DNA of 64,000 nt. Source: Novosphingobium sp049354825. GTDB taxonomy: Bacteria > Pseudomonadota > Alphaproteobacteria > Sphingomonadales > Sphingomonadaceae. The DNA is taken from NCBI RefSeq assembly GCF_049354825.1, contig NZ_CP186480.1, positions 2,108,001 through 2,172,000 of the forward strand, read 5' to 3'. The position numbers were made by a program, and so were the translations under genes. Numbering within the stretch: position 1 is the first letter of the stretch; the number at the start of each line of letters is the position of its first letter. Of this stretch, positions 1 through 10,400 are shown in pieces. The notes beneath the pieces were generated by a model. The model saw nothing but the letters and a program-made list of their open reading frames with translations, had not been told where the DNA came from and made no database searches.

Positions 1-1118
<1,118 letters not shown>

Positions 1119-1125
1119 GCGCGGC

Positions 1126-1776
1126 GTGACCCGGCTCTGGATCATCGGCGCGGGCGGGTTCGGGGCGGAAGTCCTCGGCACCCTGCGCTCGACCTGGCGC
1201 CCGGGCGGGGACGGCGCAGTCGAATTGGCGTTCGCGGTCGACGATCCGGACGCCGACAGTTTCCTGGGCGTACCGGTGCACCCGCTGGGCGATGTGGCGG
1301 CGGGTGACAGCTTCGTCATCGCAATCGGCGCCGGCGCGGTGCGGCGCCGCCTGCATCAAACGCTGACGGCGCGCGGCGCGCTGCCGTTCGAGCTGACCGC
1401 CCCGACCGCAGTGATCGGCCACCAGGTTTTTACGGGCGAAGGCCTGCTGCTGAGCGACTTCACGATGCTGACCGGCGATCTTCGCGTCGGCGCGCAGTTC
1501 CAGTGCAACATCTACAGCTACGTCGCGCACAACTGCGTTATTGGCGACTATGTCACCTTCGCGCCGCGGGTGTGCTGCAACGGCAATGTCCATATCGACG
1601 ACGATGCCTACATCGGCACCGGCGCGGTCCTGAGGCAGGGGACCGCCGAAAAGCCGCTGCGCATCGGCAAGGGCGCGACGGTCGGCATGGGCGCGGTGGT
1701 CACAAAGGACGTGCCCGAGGGCGCGGTCGTGGTCGGGAACCCGGCTCGGCCGCTGGAGCGCCCCTCGGGTAGTTGA
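1126..1776 (+). CDS. NeuD/PglD-like sugar O/N-acyltransferase (left-handed beta-helix)
   Basis: Protein of 216 aa with the two-part fold of the NeuD/PglD/PerB family. An N-terminal Rossmann-like sugar-nucleotide-binding part begins TRLWIIGAGGFGAEVL. A hexapeptide-repeat beta-helix follows from about residue 95, with SYVAHNCVIGDYVTFAP (His in the AHNC turn is the expected general base) and the closing turn VVVGNPARPLE. Such enzymes transfer an acetyl group from acetyl-CoA to an amino- or hydroxy-sugar. I chose the GTG at 1126, 8 bases after the sucC stop, because the Rossmann segment starts there. The frame is open further upstream, but only over sucC. Its position after sucC rather than in a sugar locus is odd. 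The substrate cannot be told from sequence. Confidence 0.85.
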   Translation: MTRLWIIGAGGFGAEVLGTLRSTWRPGGDGAVELAFAVDDPDADSFLGVPVHPLGDVAAGDSFVIAIGAGAVRRRLHQTLTARGALPFELTAPTAVIGHQVFTGEGLLLSDFTMLTGDLRVGAQFQCNIYSYVAHNCVIGDYVTFAPRVCCNGNVHIDDDAYIGTGAVLRQGTAEKPLRIGKGATVGMGAVVTKDVPEGAVVVGNPARPLERPSGS

Positions 1777-1790
1777 CGTTTACGTAAACG
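1777..1790. promoter_or_regulatory. Perfect 14-bp palindrome upstream of etfBA (candidate operator)
   Basis: CGTTTACGTAAACG reads identically on both strands and starts directly after the preceding stop codon, 51 bases before the etfB ATG. It overlaps a -35-like TTGACG at 1773-1778. Its position and symmetry suggest an operator for a dimeric repressor or a MerR-type regulator of acyl-CoA or branched-chain catabolism. The regulator is not in the window. Confidence 0.5.
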
Positions 1791-1840
1791 CAAAGTAGCG
1801 CGGCCTCGCTGCGTGTAATTGGGAAAGGCTGGCAAATCCG

Positions 1841-2593
1841 ATGAAAGCCCTGGTCTGCGTCAAGCGCGTGATCGACTACAACGTGAAGCCGCGGGTCAAG
1901 TCCGACGGCAGCGGCGTCGATCTCGCCAACGTCAAGATGAGCATGAACCCGTTCGACGAGATCGCGGTCGAAGAAGCGATCCGTCTGAAGGAAAAGGGCG
2001 TCGTGACGGAGATCGTGGCGGTTTCGGTTGGTCCGGCCAAGGCCCAGGAAACGCTGCGCACCTCGCTCGCCATGGGCGCGGACCGCGCGATCCTGGTCCA
2101 GGTCGACGATGGCGTCGAGGTTGAGCCGCTGGCTGTCGCCAAGATCCTCAAGGGCGTCGCGGACGAGGAGCAGCCAGGCCTGATCATCACCGGCAAGCAG
2201 GCGATCGACGACGATTCCAATCAGGTCGGCCAGATGGTCGCAGCGCTGCTGGGACGGCCGCAGGGCACGTTCGCCAACGAAGTGGCGGTCGAGGGCGACC
2301 AGGTCGTCGTCAAGCGCGAGATCGACGGCGGACTCGAGACGGTCAAACTGGCTCTGCCGGCGGTGGTCACCACCGACCTGCGCCTCAACGAGCCGCGCTA
2401 CGCTTCGCTGCCCAACATCATGAAAGCCAAGTCGAAGCCGATGGCGATGAAGTCGCCGGCCGATTACGGCGTCGACGTTGCGCCGCGCCTCAAGACGCTC
2501 AAGGTCAGCGAACCGCCGGTGCGCAGCGCCGGCATCAAGGTGGGCTCGGTCGACGAACTCGTCGCCAAGCTCAAGGAACTGGGAGTAGCCTGA
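1841..2593 (+). CDS. etfB: Electron transfer flavoprotein beta subunit
   Basis: Beta subunit (250 aa) of the ETF heterodimer, which carries electrons from acyl-CoA and other flavin dehydrogenases to ETF:ubiquinone oxidoreductase. It starts MKALVCVKRVIDYNVKPRV and contains the MNPFDEIAVEEAIRLKE core. Near the C-terminus is the recognition-loop and AMP-site region LPNIMKAKSKPMA. The length is normal for the family. A purine-rich Shine-Dalgarno (GGGAAAGG) lies about 12 bases before the ATG. The TGA overlaps the etfA ATG by one base, consistent with obligate co-translation of the two subunits. Confidence 0.97.
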   Translation: MKALVCVKRVIDYNVKPRVKSDGSGVDLANVKMSMNPFDEIAVEEAIRLKEKGVVTEIVAVSVGPAKAQETLRTSLAMGADRAILVQVDDGVEVEPLAVAKILKGVADEEQPGLIITGKQAIDDDSNQVGQMVAALLGRPQGTFANEVAVEGDQVVVKREIDGGLETVKLALPAVVTTDLRLNEPRYASLPNIMKAKSKPMAMKSPADYGVDVAPRLKTLKVSEPPVRSAGIKVGSVDELVAKLKELGVA

Positions 2594-3525
2594 TGGCCAA
2601 GACGCTCGTTTGGGTCGAACACGACAACGCCGCGGTCAAGGACGCGACGCTGGCTGCGGTCACCGCCGCTTCGCAGATCGGCGAGGTCCATCTGCTTGTC
2701 GCCGGCAAGGGTTGCTCGGCTGTGGCGGACGAAGCCGCCAGGATCGCCGGCGTGGGCAAGGTCCACCTGGCCGATGACGCAGCTTACGAGCACGCGCTGG
2801 CGGAGAACGTGGCGCCGTTGATCGCCGGCCTGATGGCCGATCACGACGCCTTCGTCGCGCCCGCCACCACCACTGGCAAGAACGTCGCCCCGCGCGTCGC
2901 CGCGCTGCTCGACGTGATGCAGATCTCGGACATCCTCTCGGTCGAGGGGCCCAAGACGTTCACGCGGCCGATTTACGCCGGCAACGCGATCGCCACGGTC
3001 GAATCGAGCGACCCCAAGCTTGTCATCACCGTGCGCGGAACCGCCTTTGCCAAGGCGGCGACCAGCGGCGGCACCGGCACGGTGGAGACCGTGTCGGGTA
3101 GCGGAGACGCCGGCCTTTCCAGCTTCGTCGGCAGCGAGCTCGCCAAGAGCGAGCGCCCCGAACTGACCAGCGCCAAGATCATCGTTTCCGGCGGCCGGGC
3201 GCTGAAGGATGCCGAGACCTTCAAGCAGCTGATCTTCCCGCTGGCCGACAAGCTGAACGCCGGCGTCGGCGCCAGCCGCGCCGCGGTCGACGCCGGCTAC
3301 GTACCCAACGATTTCCAGGTCGGCCAGACCGGCAAGATCGTGGCGCCGGAAGTCTATATCGCGGTTGGCATTTCGGGTGCGATCCAGCACCTTGCGGGCA
3401 TGAAGGACTCCAAGACCATCATCGCCATCAACAAGGACGAGGACGCGCCGATCTTCCAGGTTGCCGACATCGGCCTGGTTGGCGACCTGTTCACGCTGGT
3501 GCCGGAGTTGACCGGCAAGCTGTGA
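2593..3525 (+). CDS. etfA: Electron transfer flavoprotein alpha subunit
   Basis: Alpha subunit (310 aa) of ETF. The N-terminal domain has the family pattern MAKTLVWVEHDNAAVK. The C-terminal FAD-binding domain shows VSGGRALKDAE, then GYVPNDFQVGQTGKIVAPE, then GISGAIQHLAGM and INKDEDAPIFQ, which hold the FAD. It begins in a TGATG junction with etfB and ends in a GTGA overlap with the next gene. That gene is therefore probably on the same transcript, although a DUF389 protein is not a usual ETF partner. Confidence 0.97.
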   Translation: MAKTLVWVEHDNAAVKDATLAAVTAASQIGEVHLLVAGKGCSAVADEAARIAGVGKVHLADDAAYEHALAENVAPLIAGLMADHDAFVAPATTTGKNVAPRVAALLDVMQISDILSVEGPKTFTRPIYAGNAIATVESSDPKLVITVRGTAFAKAATSGGTGTVETVSGSGDAGLSSFVGSELAKSERPELTSAKIIVSGGRALKDAETFKQLIFPLADKLNAGVGASRAAVDAGYVPNDFQVGQTGKIVAPEVYIAVGISGAIQHLAGMKDSKTIIAINKDEDAPIFQVADIGLVGDLFTLVPELTGKL

Positions 3526-4799
3526 ATGCGCCGGCGGCCCCTGCGGCCGGGCCCGAACAGGGCAACGGGCGCGCGGGCACGCTGGCAAGCGTTGCCCGCG
3601 GAGCACGGCTGACGCGCGACAAGCTGATGCTGGTCGCGCTGGCGACGGCGATCGCGCACCTTGGCCTGCTGATGAACTCGGCGCCGGTCATCATCGGCGC
3701 GATGCTGATATCGCCGCTGCTCGGCCCGATCGTGGGACTGGGCTTCGGCTTCGCGGTGTTCGAAGGCGCGCTGGTGCGGCGATCGCTGCAATCGCTGGCC
3801 GCAATGGCGGCAACGGCGATCGCGCTCGCCTGCGTGCTGACCTTGCTGTCCCCGATTCGCGACGTCACCCCGGAAATCGCTGCGCGGGTCCGGCCCAGCC
3901 TGCTCGACTTGCTGATCGCCGTCGCCGGCGGCATCGCCGGTGCCTATGCCGTTATCCGGCGCACGATGATCGAACTGGTCGGCGTGGCGATCGCTACCTC
4001 GCTAGTGCCGCCGCTGGCGGTTGTCGGGTTCGCCATCGCCACGGCGCGCAGCGATTTCGCGGTCGGGGCGCTGCTGCTGTTCGTCACCAACACCACGGCG
4101 ATCGCGCTGATGGCGACTGCCACGGCCCGCATTGCGCACTTTGGCCACATGCTCTCGCCGCGCCAGACCTGGGCGCAGTCGGGTGGGATCCTGGCGCTTC
4201 TTGCGGTCCTGGCGGTGCCGCTGGGGCTGCGCTTGTCGGCGATCGTCCACGATGCGTCAGCCCAGGCCAGCCTGCGGGCCTCGCTTCAGGACATGGCGGG
4301 CGAAGACGCGCGGATCGACCGGCTGGAGATCACGCTAAGCGGCGATCCGGCGCGCGTCGACGCGCTGGTCATCGAACCGCGCTTCGTCCCGCAGCTTGAA
4401 CCGCGCTTCCTTGCCGAAGCGGCCAAGGTGCTCGGTCGCCCGGTCGACGGTGCCGTACTGCAATTGCGATCGGGCAGCGCCGAGGCCGAGGCCGCTCGCG
4501 CCGCCGAGTCGCGCAAGGCCGCCGACGACGTCGCCCGCGCCGCCAGCGCGGCACGCCTGCGCGCCGCACTTGTCGCGGTCGTGAACGGTGGCGGCGCGGT
4601 GACCGTCGATCTCGCCGCCCGGCGCGCGATCGTGGTCAGGCCGCAAGGCGCCCCGTCCCTGCCCGTACCAACCCTGGCCGCCCTGCGCGCGGCCTTTCCG
4701 GACTGGACGATTGATCAGGCATCGGTCGCCCGGGGGGCGCCCGGCGCGTTGGTTGCCGAGGGTGTCAATCCGCCGGGATCATCCACCGCACCCGATTGA
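3522..4799 (+). CDS. DUF389 (TIGR00341-type) membrane protein
   Basis: Integral membrane protein of 425 aa. Residues about 35-245 form the DUF389 domain with roughly six membrane segments, including the signature MNSAPVIIGAMLISPLLGP and a later LVGVAIATSLVPPLAVVG. The rest (about 250-425) is a soluble domain rich in Ala, Asp and Arg. The molecular function of the family is unknown. The GTG start at 3522 sits in a GTGA overlap with the etfA stop; an ATG four bases later is out of frame. Its 3' end overlaps the convergent gene downstream by 35 bases, so there is no room for a terminator. Confidence 0.88.
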   Translation: MNAPAAPAAGPEQGNGRAGTLASVARGARLTRDKLMLVALATAIAHLGLLMNSAPVIIGAMLISPLLGPIVGLGFGFAVFEGALVRRSLQSLAAMAATAIALACVLTLLSPIRDVTPEIAARVRPSLLDLLIAVAGGIAGAYAVIRRTMIELVGVAIATSLVPPLAVVGFAIATARSDFAVGALLLFVTNTTAIALMATATARIAHFGHMLSPRQTWAQSGGILALLAVLAVPLGLRLSAIVHDASAQASLRASLQDMAGEDARIDRLEITLSGDPARVDALVIEPRFVPQLEPRFLAEAAKVLGRPVDGAVLQLRSGSAEAEAARAAESRKAADDVARAASAARLRAALVAVVNGGGAVTVDLAARRAIVVRPQGAPSLPVPTLAALRAAFPDWTIDQASVARGAPGALVAEGVNPPGSSTAPD

Positions 4800-5598
4800 C
4801 GTAAGCACCGGGCACCGCCTTTCCAGCGGCATCGCGAGCCGGTGCAAAACGAGCGCGTCGCATCGCCAGATCGCAAGTTGTCTTGTCGAGCACTGGATTG
4901 TTGCTCGAGCTGACCACGCGGCACTCGGTGACCTTGCCCGTGGGGTCGATCAGCAGCTGGAACAGGACGCTGCCCTGCTGCTCGTCTCGAAGTGGCCCGG
5001 TCGGATAATCGTCCGCAGTCATCAAATGGGATTCATCGACCAGCGGCTCGGCCGGCACAACGGCGCGACGTATTCCTGCGATGTCGACGCCCCAGCTTTG
5101 CAGCAGGTCGTCGTAGCAGGACCGCAGCGCCAGGATGGCAGCGCTGGCGTCGGTCAGGTTCAGACGAACCGAGAACGCCGGAGCGACGGTGAAGGCGACG
5201 ACCTGGTTGGGCGTGAACGTGTAAATGAGTCCGGAGCTGGCATCATAGGACCGGATAAACCGCTCGGACTGGTCCTTCAGCGCAAGCGAGTAGCCGTCGA
5301 TTGTCTGGCTTTTGCCCTGGGGTTCCAAGGACATGGCCAGCTTGACCCGCTCGGTCAGCTTCGGGATCGATGGTCCGGCCAGGACCAGATCGAACGTTCG
5401 CAGGCTTCCGCCCATCGCCATGCGCAGAGTGATCGCGGAATCGCCGCTGCCGAAACGGCGCAGCAGCCGACATTCCTTGTCCGCGTAATCGACCTTCCAC
5501 GGCGTCGTCGGTTGAAGGATCGGATCTGGCTCGGCGGCCAGGGCGGCGGTCGAGGTGGCGATACCAAGCGTCGCCGCCAAAAACTTCGTCATTGTCAT
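4765..5598 (-). CDS. Secreted protein with C-terminal TonB_C-like domain
   Basis: Protein of 277 aa with a Sec signal peptide (MTMTKFLAATLGIATSTAALA). About 165 residues without a recognised domain follow. The C-terminal ~85 residues match the TonB_C fold pattern: FQLLIDPTGKVTECRVVSSS, a Cys-containing middle, and RFAPARDAAGKAVPG. A canonical TonB would have an uncleaved anchor and a proline-rich linker; neither is seen. It is thus better read as a periplasmic TonB_C-domain protein of the kind common in sphingomonads than as a TonB energy transducer. It lies last in the minus-strand efflux operon, 45 bases after the acetyltransferase gene. A second ATG two codons in is an alternative start. 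Confidence 0.75.
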   Translation of the reverse strand: MTMTKFLAATLGIATSTAALAAEPDPILQPTTPWKVDYADKECRLLRRFGSGDSAITLRMAMGGSLRTFDLVLAGPSIPKLTERVKLAMSLEPQGKSQTIDGYSLALKDQSERFIRSYDASSGLIYTFTPNQVVAFTVAPAFSVRLNLTDASAAILALRSCYDDLLQSWGVDIAGIRRAVVPAEPLVDESHLMTADDYPTGPLRDEQQGSVLFQLLIDPTGKVTECRVVSSSNNPVLDKTTCDLAMRRARFAPARDAAGKAVPGAYVNRVRWMIPAD

Positions 5599-5643
5599 GG
5601 AAACGCGCCCCCTTGCCCGGACAAGGTTGGCCGAGCCAGCGCG

Positions 5644-6177
5644 TCAGGGCAAGGGCTGGCCTCGCTCATAAAGCACAAGCTCGTGCCCGCCTTCAGGCGT
5701 GTGGCGGGCGTATTCGACGAACCCCAGCTTGGCCGCGATCGCCGCGGAGGCGGCATGACCGTCCTCGATCATGCAGGCAACGCGCTGCTCGCCTTGCGTC
5801 GCGTCGAACCAGGCGAGTACGGCGCGCATCACCTCGCCGGCGACACCGTTGCCCCACCAGTCGCGGTGAATGATCCAGCCGGCCTCGGGCACGTCGTCGA
5901 GCCCTTTGCCGAAGCCGCGAAAGCTGCGAAACACGCCGCAATTGGCGACGATACGGTCCTGCCCGTGTGGACGGACCATGAACGTGCCGTAACCGTGAAG
6001 CGCCCACGATCCGGCGTTGCGCAGCAGGCGCTGGAACGAATCCATCCGGCTCGGCTCGATCCCGCCCAGGAAGCGGCGCGTTTCCTCGGCGGCGGTCAAC
6101 GCGTAAAGGTCGTCCAGATCGCCCGCAACCGGCGGCGACAGCGTGAACCGTTCGGTCGTCAGCACCGGGCCGGTCAC
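5644..6177 (-). CDS. GNAT-family N-acetyltransferase (RimJ/RimL-like)
   Basis: Protein of 177 aa with the RimJ/RimL-type GNAT layout. It begins VTGPVLTTERFTLSPP, then has the acetyl-CoA pyrophosphate loop in the WWGNGVAGEVM segment. It ends with VACMIEDGHAASAAIAAKLGF, the usual NxxSxxxxxKxGF-like helix. The substrate is not predictable. The GTG start overlaps the stop of the DUF445 gene as GTGA. The frame stays open far upstream, but only as an antisense-type shadow of the DUF445 gene, so the short version is preferred. Confidence 0.85.
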   Translation of the reverse strand: MTGPVLTTERFTLSPPVAGDLDDLYALTAAEETRRFLGGIEPSRMDSFQRLLRNAGSWALHGYGTFMVRPHGQDRIVANCGVFRSFRGFGKGLDDVPEAGWIIHRDWWGNGVAGEVMRAVLAWFDATQGEQRVACMIEDGHAASAAIAAKLGFVEYARHTPEGGHELVLYERGQPLP

Positions 6178-7430
6178 AGCAGGGTATCGAACGTGTGAAT
6201 GGCAACGCCGACCAGGCCGCCCACCAGCGTGCCGTTGATGCGGATGAACTGCAGGTCGCGTCCGACCGCGCCCTCGATCCGGTCGGTGACGGTGCGCGCG
6301 TCCCAGCGCTTGACCGTTTCCGACACCAGCCGGACGATGTGATCGCCATAGCGCGTCGCGATGCCGACCAGGCTGCGGCGTGCATAGCGGTTGATCTGGT
6401 CCTGCAGCGCCGGATCGTCGCGCAAAGTGGCGCCAAGCTCGCCCAGCGCCTCGGTCAGCTGGCCGCCAAAACCTGAGCCGGGCTTGCGTGCCCGCTCGAT
6501 CAGTCCGGTGCGCAGCCGTTCCCACACCCCTTGCCACCAGTTCGAAACGGCCGGGTTGGCAAGCAGGTCGGCCTTCATCGCCTCGACCTTGCCGCGCAGA
6601 TCGGAATCGGTGCCAAGGTCGTCGGCCAGCTTGGCAAGCCCTTCCTCGATCTTCGCGCGCAGCGGATGTTCGGGATCGACCATCACTTCGGCCAGCATCT
6701 TGTAGAGGCCATCGATCACGGAGTTGGCGAGCCGTTCGTCGAGCCCTGTCCAGCGCAGCACCGCACCCGCGCGGCGGTTGATCATGTCGCGGACGATGTC
6801 CTCGTTGTCCTCCAGCGTCAGCCCGGTCCAGCGCACCAACGAATCGATCACCGGCAAGTGGCGCTTGTCGGCGATCGCCGCCGACACCAGCTGACCCAGC
6901 AGCGGCGCCACCTCCAGCTTGCCCAGCTGCTTGACCAGCCCGGCGCGGACCTGGTTGCCGAGCCGTTCGGGATCGAGCGATTCCAGCACTTGGGCAAACA
7001 GCTCGGCGGCCCCGGCGCGCACGCGTCCGCCATTGTCGTCGCGCGGGTCGGACAGCCACGCACCGGCCGCGGCGGCGAGGTTCATGCCGGCCAAGCGCCG
7101 TGCGACGACTTGCGGAGTCAGAAAATTCTCGCGCAGGAACGCGGCCATCGTATCGGCGATGCGGTCCTTGTTCTCAGGGATGATCGCGGTGTGCGGGATC
7201 GGAAGGCCGAGCGGACGGCGGAACAGCGCGGTCACCGCGAACCAGTCTGCCAATCCGCCGACCATCGCCGCCTCGGCGAAGGCAAGTACATAGCCCCAGG
7301 CCCCATGCGCGCCGCCTTGCGCGCCGAAATGGCGAGCCACCAGGAATGTCGCCGCCATCGCGCCCAGCATGGCCGTTGCGAAGACGCGCATGCGGCGCGC
7401 ACGATCGGGCGGGGTGGCGGCAGCCTTCAC
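6174..7430 (-). CDS. DUF445 family membrane-anchored protein
   Basis: Protein of 418 aa matching the DUF445 (YjiN-like) family. An N-terminal membrane segment (about 17-33) is followed by the family signature GGLADWFAVTALFRRPLG and IPHTAIIPENKDRI. A long mostly helical region follows, then a C-terminal segment FIRINGTLVGGLVGVAIH that likely re-enters the membrane. The biochemical function is unknown. The GTG start lies in a GTGA overlap with the stop of the RND permease gene, so it is translated from the efflux operon message. Confidence 0.85.
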   Translation of the reverse strand: MKAAATPPDRARRMRVFATAMLGAMAATFLVARHFGAQGGAHGAWGYVLAFAEAAMVGGLADWFAVTALFRRPLGLPIPHTAIIPENKDRIADTMAAFLRENFLTPQVVARRLAGMNLAAAAGAWLSDPRDDNGGRVRAGAAELFAQVLESLDPERLGNQVRAGLVKQLGKLEVAPLLGQLVSAAIADKRHLPVIDSLVRWTGLTLEDNEDIVRDMINRRAGAVLRWTGLDERLANSVIDGLYKMLAEVMVDPEHPLRAKIEEGLAKLADDLGTDSDLRGKVEAMKADLLANPAVSNWWQGVWERLRTGLIERARKPGSGFGGQLTEALGELGATLRDDPALQDQINRYARRSLVGIATRYGDHIVRLVSETVKRWDARTVTDRIEGAVGRDLQFIRINGTLVGGLVGVAIHTFDTLL

Positions 7431-10400
7431 TCGGCGGGCACGGCCTCGGGGGGATGCCCGTGGTGCGGGTACTCGGCGCGAACCTTGTCTTCCGGCGTGT
7501 AGGTCAGAAAACGCCGGCGCAGCAGCGGCCCGAGGCGCTTCTCGATCCCGTCGGCCAGGCTGAAGCCCGCCGGCACGATCAGCAGCGTCAGCAGCGTCGA
7601 CAGTGTAAGGCCGCCGATCACGACGGTACCCATCGGCGCGCGCCAGGCGCCGTCACCACCCAGCGACGCGGCGGTCGGGATCATGCCCGCAACCATCGCC
7701 ACTGTCGTCATCACAATCGGCTGCGCGCGCTTGTGCCCGGCCTCGACAATGGCGTCGAACTTGGACTTTCCGGTGGCCATTTCCTCGATCGCGAAATCGA
7801 TCAGCAGGATCGAGTTCTTGGCGACGATGCCGAACAGCATGAGGATCCCGATGAACACCGGCAGCGACAGCGGCTGTCCCACCACCAGCAGCGCCAGCAG
7901 CCCCCCGAAGGGCGCCAGGAACAGCGACCCCATGTTGACCAGCGGCGACACCACGCGGTGATAAAGCAGCACCAGAACCGAGAACACCAGCAGCACGCCG
8001 GCGGCCAGGGCGACCATGAAGTTGCTGATCATCTCGGCCTGCCACTTGTCGTCGCCGAAGGGTTCCTTCGACACGCCCTGCGGCAGCTTCTGCATTACGG
8101 GCAGCTTGTTGATCTTCTCCATCGCGGTGCCCTTGACCACGCCGGGGGCAAGGTCGGCACCGATGAACACGCGGCGGTTCTGGTTATAGCGCTGGATCGA
8201 AACCGGGCCCGAACCGAAGCCGATGTCGGCCACGGTCGACAGCGGCACCGAGCCGCCGCTGGTCGTAGGCACAGGGAGGTTCTGGATCGTCGACAAGCTG
8301 CGGCGGGCATCTTCCGACAAGCGCACGCGGATCGGCACCTGGCGGTCCGATAGCGAGAACTTGGCCGCGTTCTGGTCGATATCGCCGATCGTGGCGATGC
8401 GGATCGTCTGGCTGAGCGCCTGCGTGGTGACGCCGAGCGAAGCAGCGAGCTCAAGCCGCGGCTTGATCAGCACCTCGGGCCGCCGCATGTCGGCGGCAAC
8501 GCGCGGGGCGACCAGTTCGGGGATGGACTTCATCTCCTCTGCCAGGCGGCCGGCGGTCTGGTCGAGCAGCTCGGAGTTGGAGCCGGAGAACATGATCGAG
8601 ATCGGCCGGCCGGTGCCACCGCCGCCGCCGCCGTTCTGGTCCTGCACGGTGACGCGGGCATCGGGAATGTCCTGAAGCAGCGGCGTCAGCGCGCGTTCGA
8701 ATTCCTGGCTGCTGCTCTCGCGGTCCTTCTTCAGCGTGATGAGGACGCGCGCGTTGCCTTCGCTCACCCGTTCGAGCGCGCCTTCGACCTCGGGCCGCTG
8801 ACGGACGATATCGGCCACCCGGTCCGCCACCGCCTGCGTCTGGTCTAGGGTCGTGCCCGGAACCATCTCGATCTGGACGCGGCTGAAGTCGCTGTTGACG
8901 TTGGGGAAGAACTGGCTGGGAATGTTCATGAACAGGACGATCGTGGCCGCGAACGAGGCAAACCCGATGCCCACCATCCACACCCGGTGATCGCGCAGGC
9001 GTGCGGCGAACCGGCGCCGCATCGGCACCGTCCCGTCGGCCCGCTCGAACCTGTCGCGATAGGCTTTTGCCGACCCGGTATAGAGCGACCAGTGCAGCAC
9101 GCGCAGGTAGCGATCCATCCACGGCCCGCTGGCATGTTCGGCATGGCCGTGCGCCTTGAGGAAATAGGCCGCCACCATCGGCGTGACCATCCGCGCGACG
9201 AGCAGGCTCATCAGCACCGAGACCACGACCGTTATACCGAAGTTCTTGAAGAACTGCCCCGATACGCCGGGCATCAGGCCGACCGGCAGGAATACGGCGA
9301 CGATCGAGAACGTGGTGGCGACGACCGCCAGACCGATCTCGTCGGCGGCGTCGATGGAGGCCTGGTACGCGCTTTTGCCCATGCGCATGTGGCGCACGAT
9401 ATTCTCGATCTCCACGATCGCATCGTCGACCAGCACGCCAGCCACCAGGCCCAGGGCCAGCAGCGAGAGCGAGTTGAGCGTGAAGCCGAACCACGTGCTG
9501 ATGAACCAGAAGGTCGGGATCGCCGACAGCGGAATGGCGATCGCGGAGATCACCGTCGCGCGCCAGTCGCGCAAGAAGAAGAACACCACGATGACCGCCA
9601 GGATGGCGCCTTCGACCATCGACGACATCGAGCTTTCGTACTGCTGCTTGGTGTAGTCGACCGACGAGAACAGGCGGATGAAGTGGATGCCCGGGCTGGC
9701 CTTTTCCATCTTGGCCAGTTCGGCCACGGCGTCATCGTAGACAGTCACGTCGGAAGCGCCGCGCGCGCGGCTGATGCCGAACGTGACGACCGGCTTGCCG
9801 TTCATCTTACCGGCCGAGGTGATCTCGCTGTAGCTGTCCGATACGGTGGCAAAGTCGGCCAGCTTGATCGTGCGGCCGCCGCTGAGCGGAATGTCGGTCT
9901 GTGACAGGTCGAACGCGGTCTTGGCATTGCCGAGCACGCGCACCGACTGGCGCGAACCCGCGATCTCCGCCTTGCCGCCGGCTGCGTTGACGTTGAGCGA
10001 GCGCAGCGCGGTGTTCACCTGGCTGGCGGTGACGCCGAGCGATTGCATCCGCGCCGGATCGAGCGTGACGCGAATCTCGCGGTTGACCCCGCCGCCGCGG
10101 CTGACTTCGGCCATGCCTTCGATCGACAGCAGCCTCTTGGCGACCGTATCGTCGATGTACCACGACAGCTGTTCGAGCGTCATGTCATCGGCGGTGACGG
10201 CGAAATAGGCGATCGGGTCGGACGAGGTCTGGGCCTTGAACACCTGCGGCTCGAGAATGCCGTCGGGAAGGTCGCCGCGGGCCTGGTCGACCGCGTTCTT
10301 CACCTCGTTGGTGGCCTCGTTGATATCCTCGCCGATGGCGAACTGGATCTGGGTCTGGCTGCTGCCTTCGTTGGCGGTCGAGCTGATCGTCTCGACCCCC

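Noticed and set aside
4711..6198. Long plus-strand open frame of about 495 codons opposite the TonB_C and GNAT genes
   Set aside because: The translation is Arg/Ala/Gln-rich without any recognisable motif. Both minus-strand genes beneath it have clear domains. It is a high-GC shadow frame.
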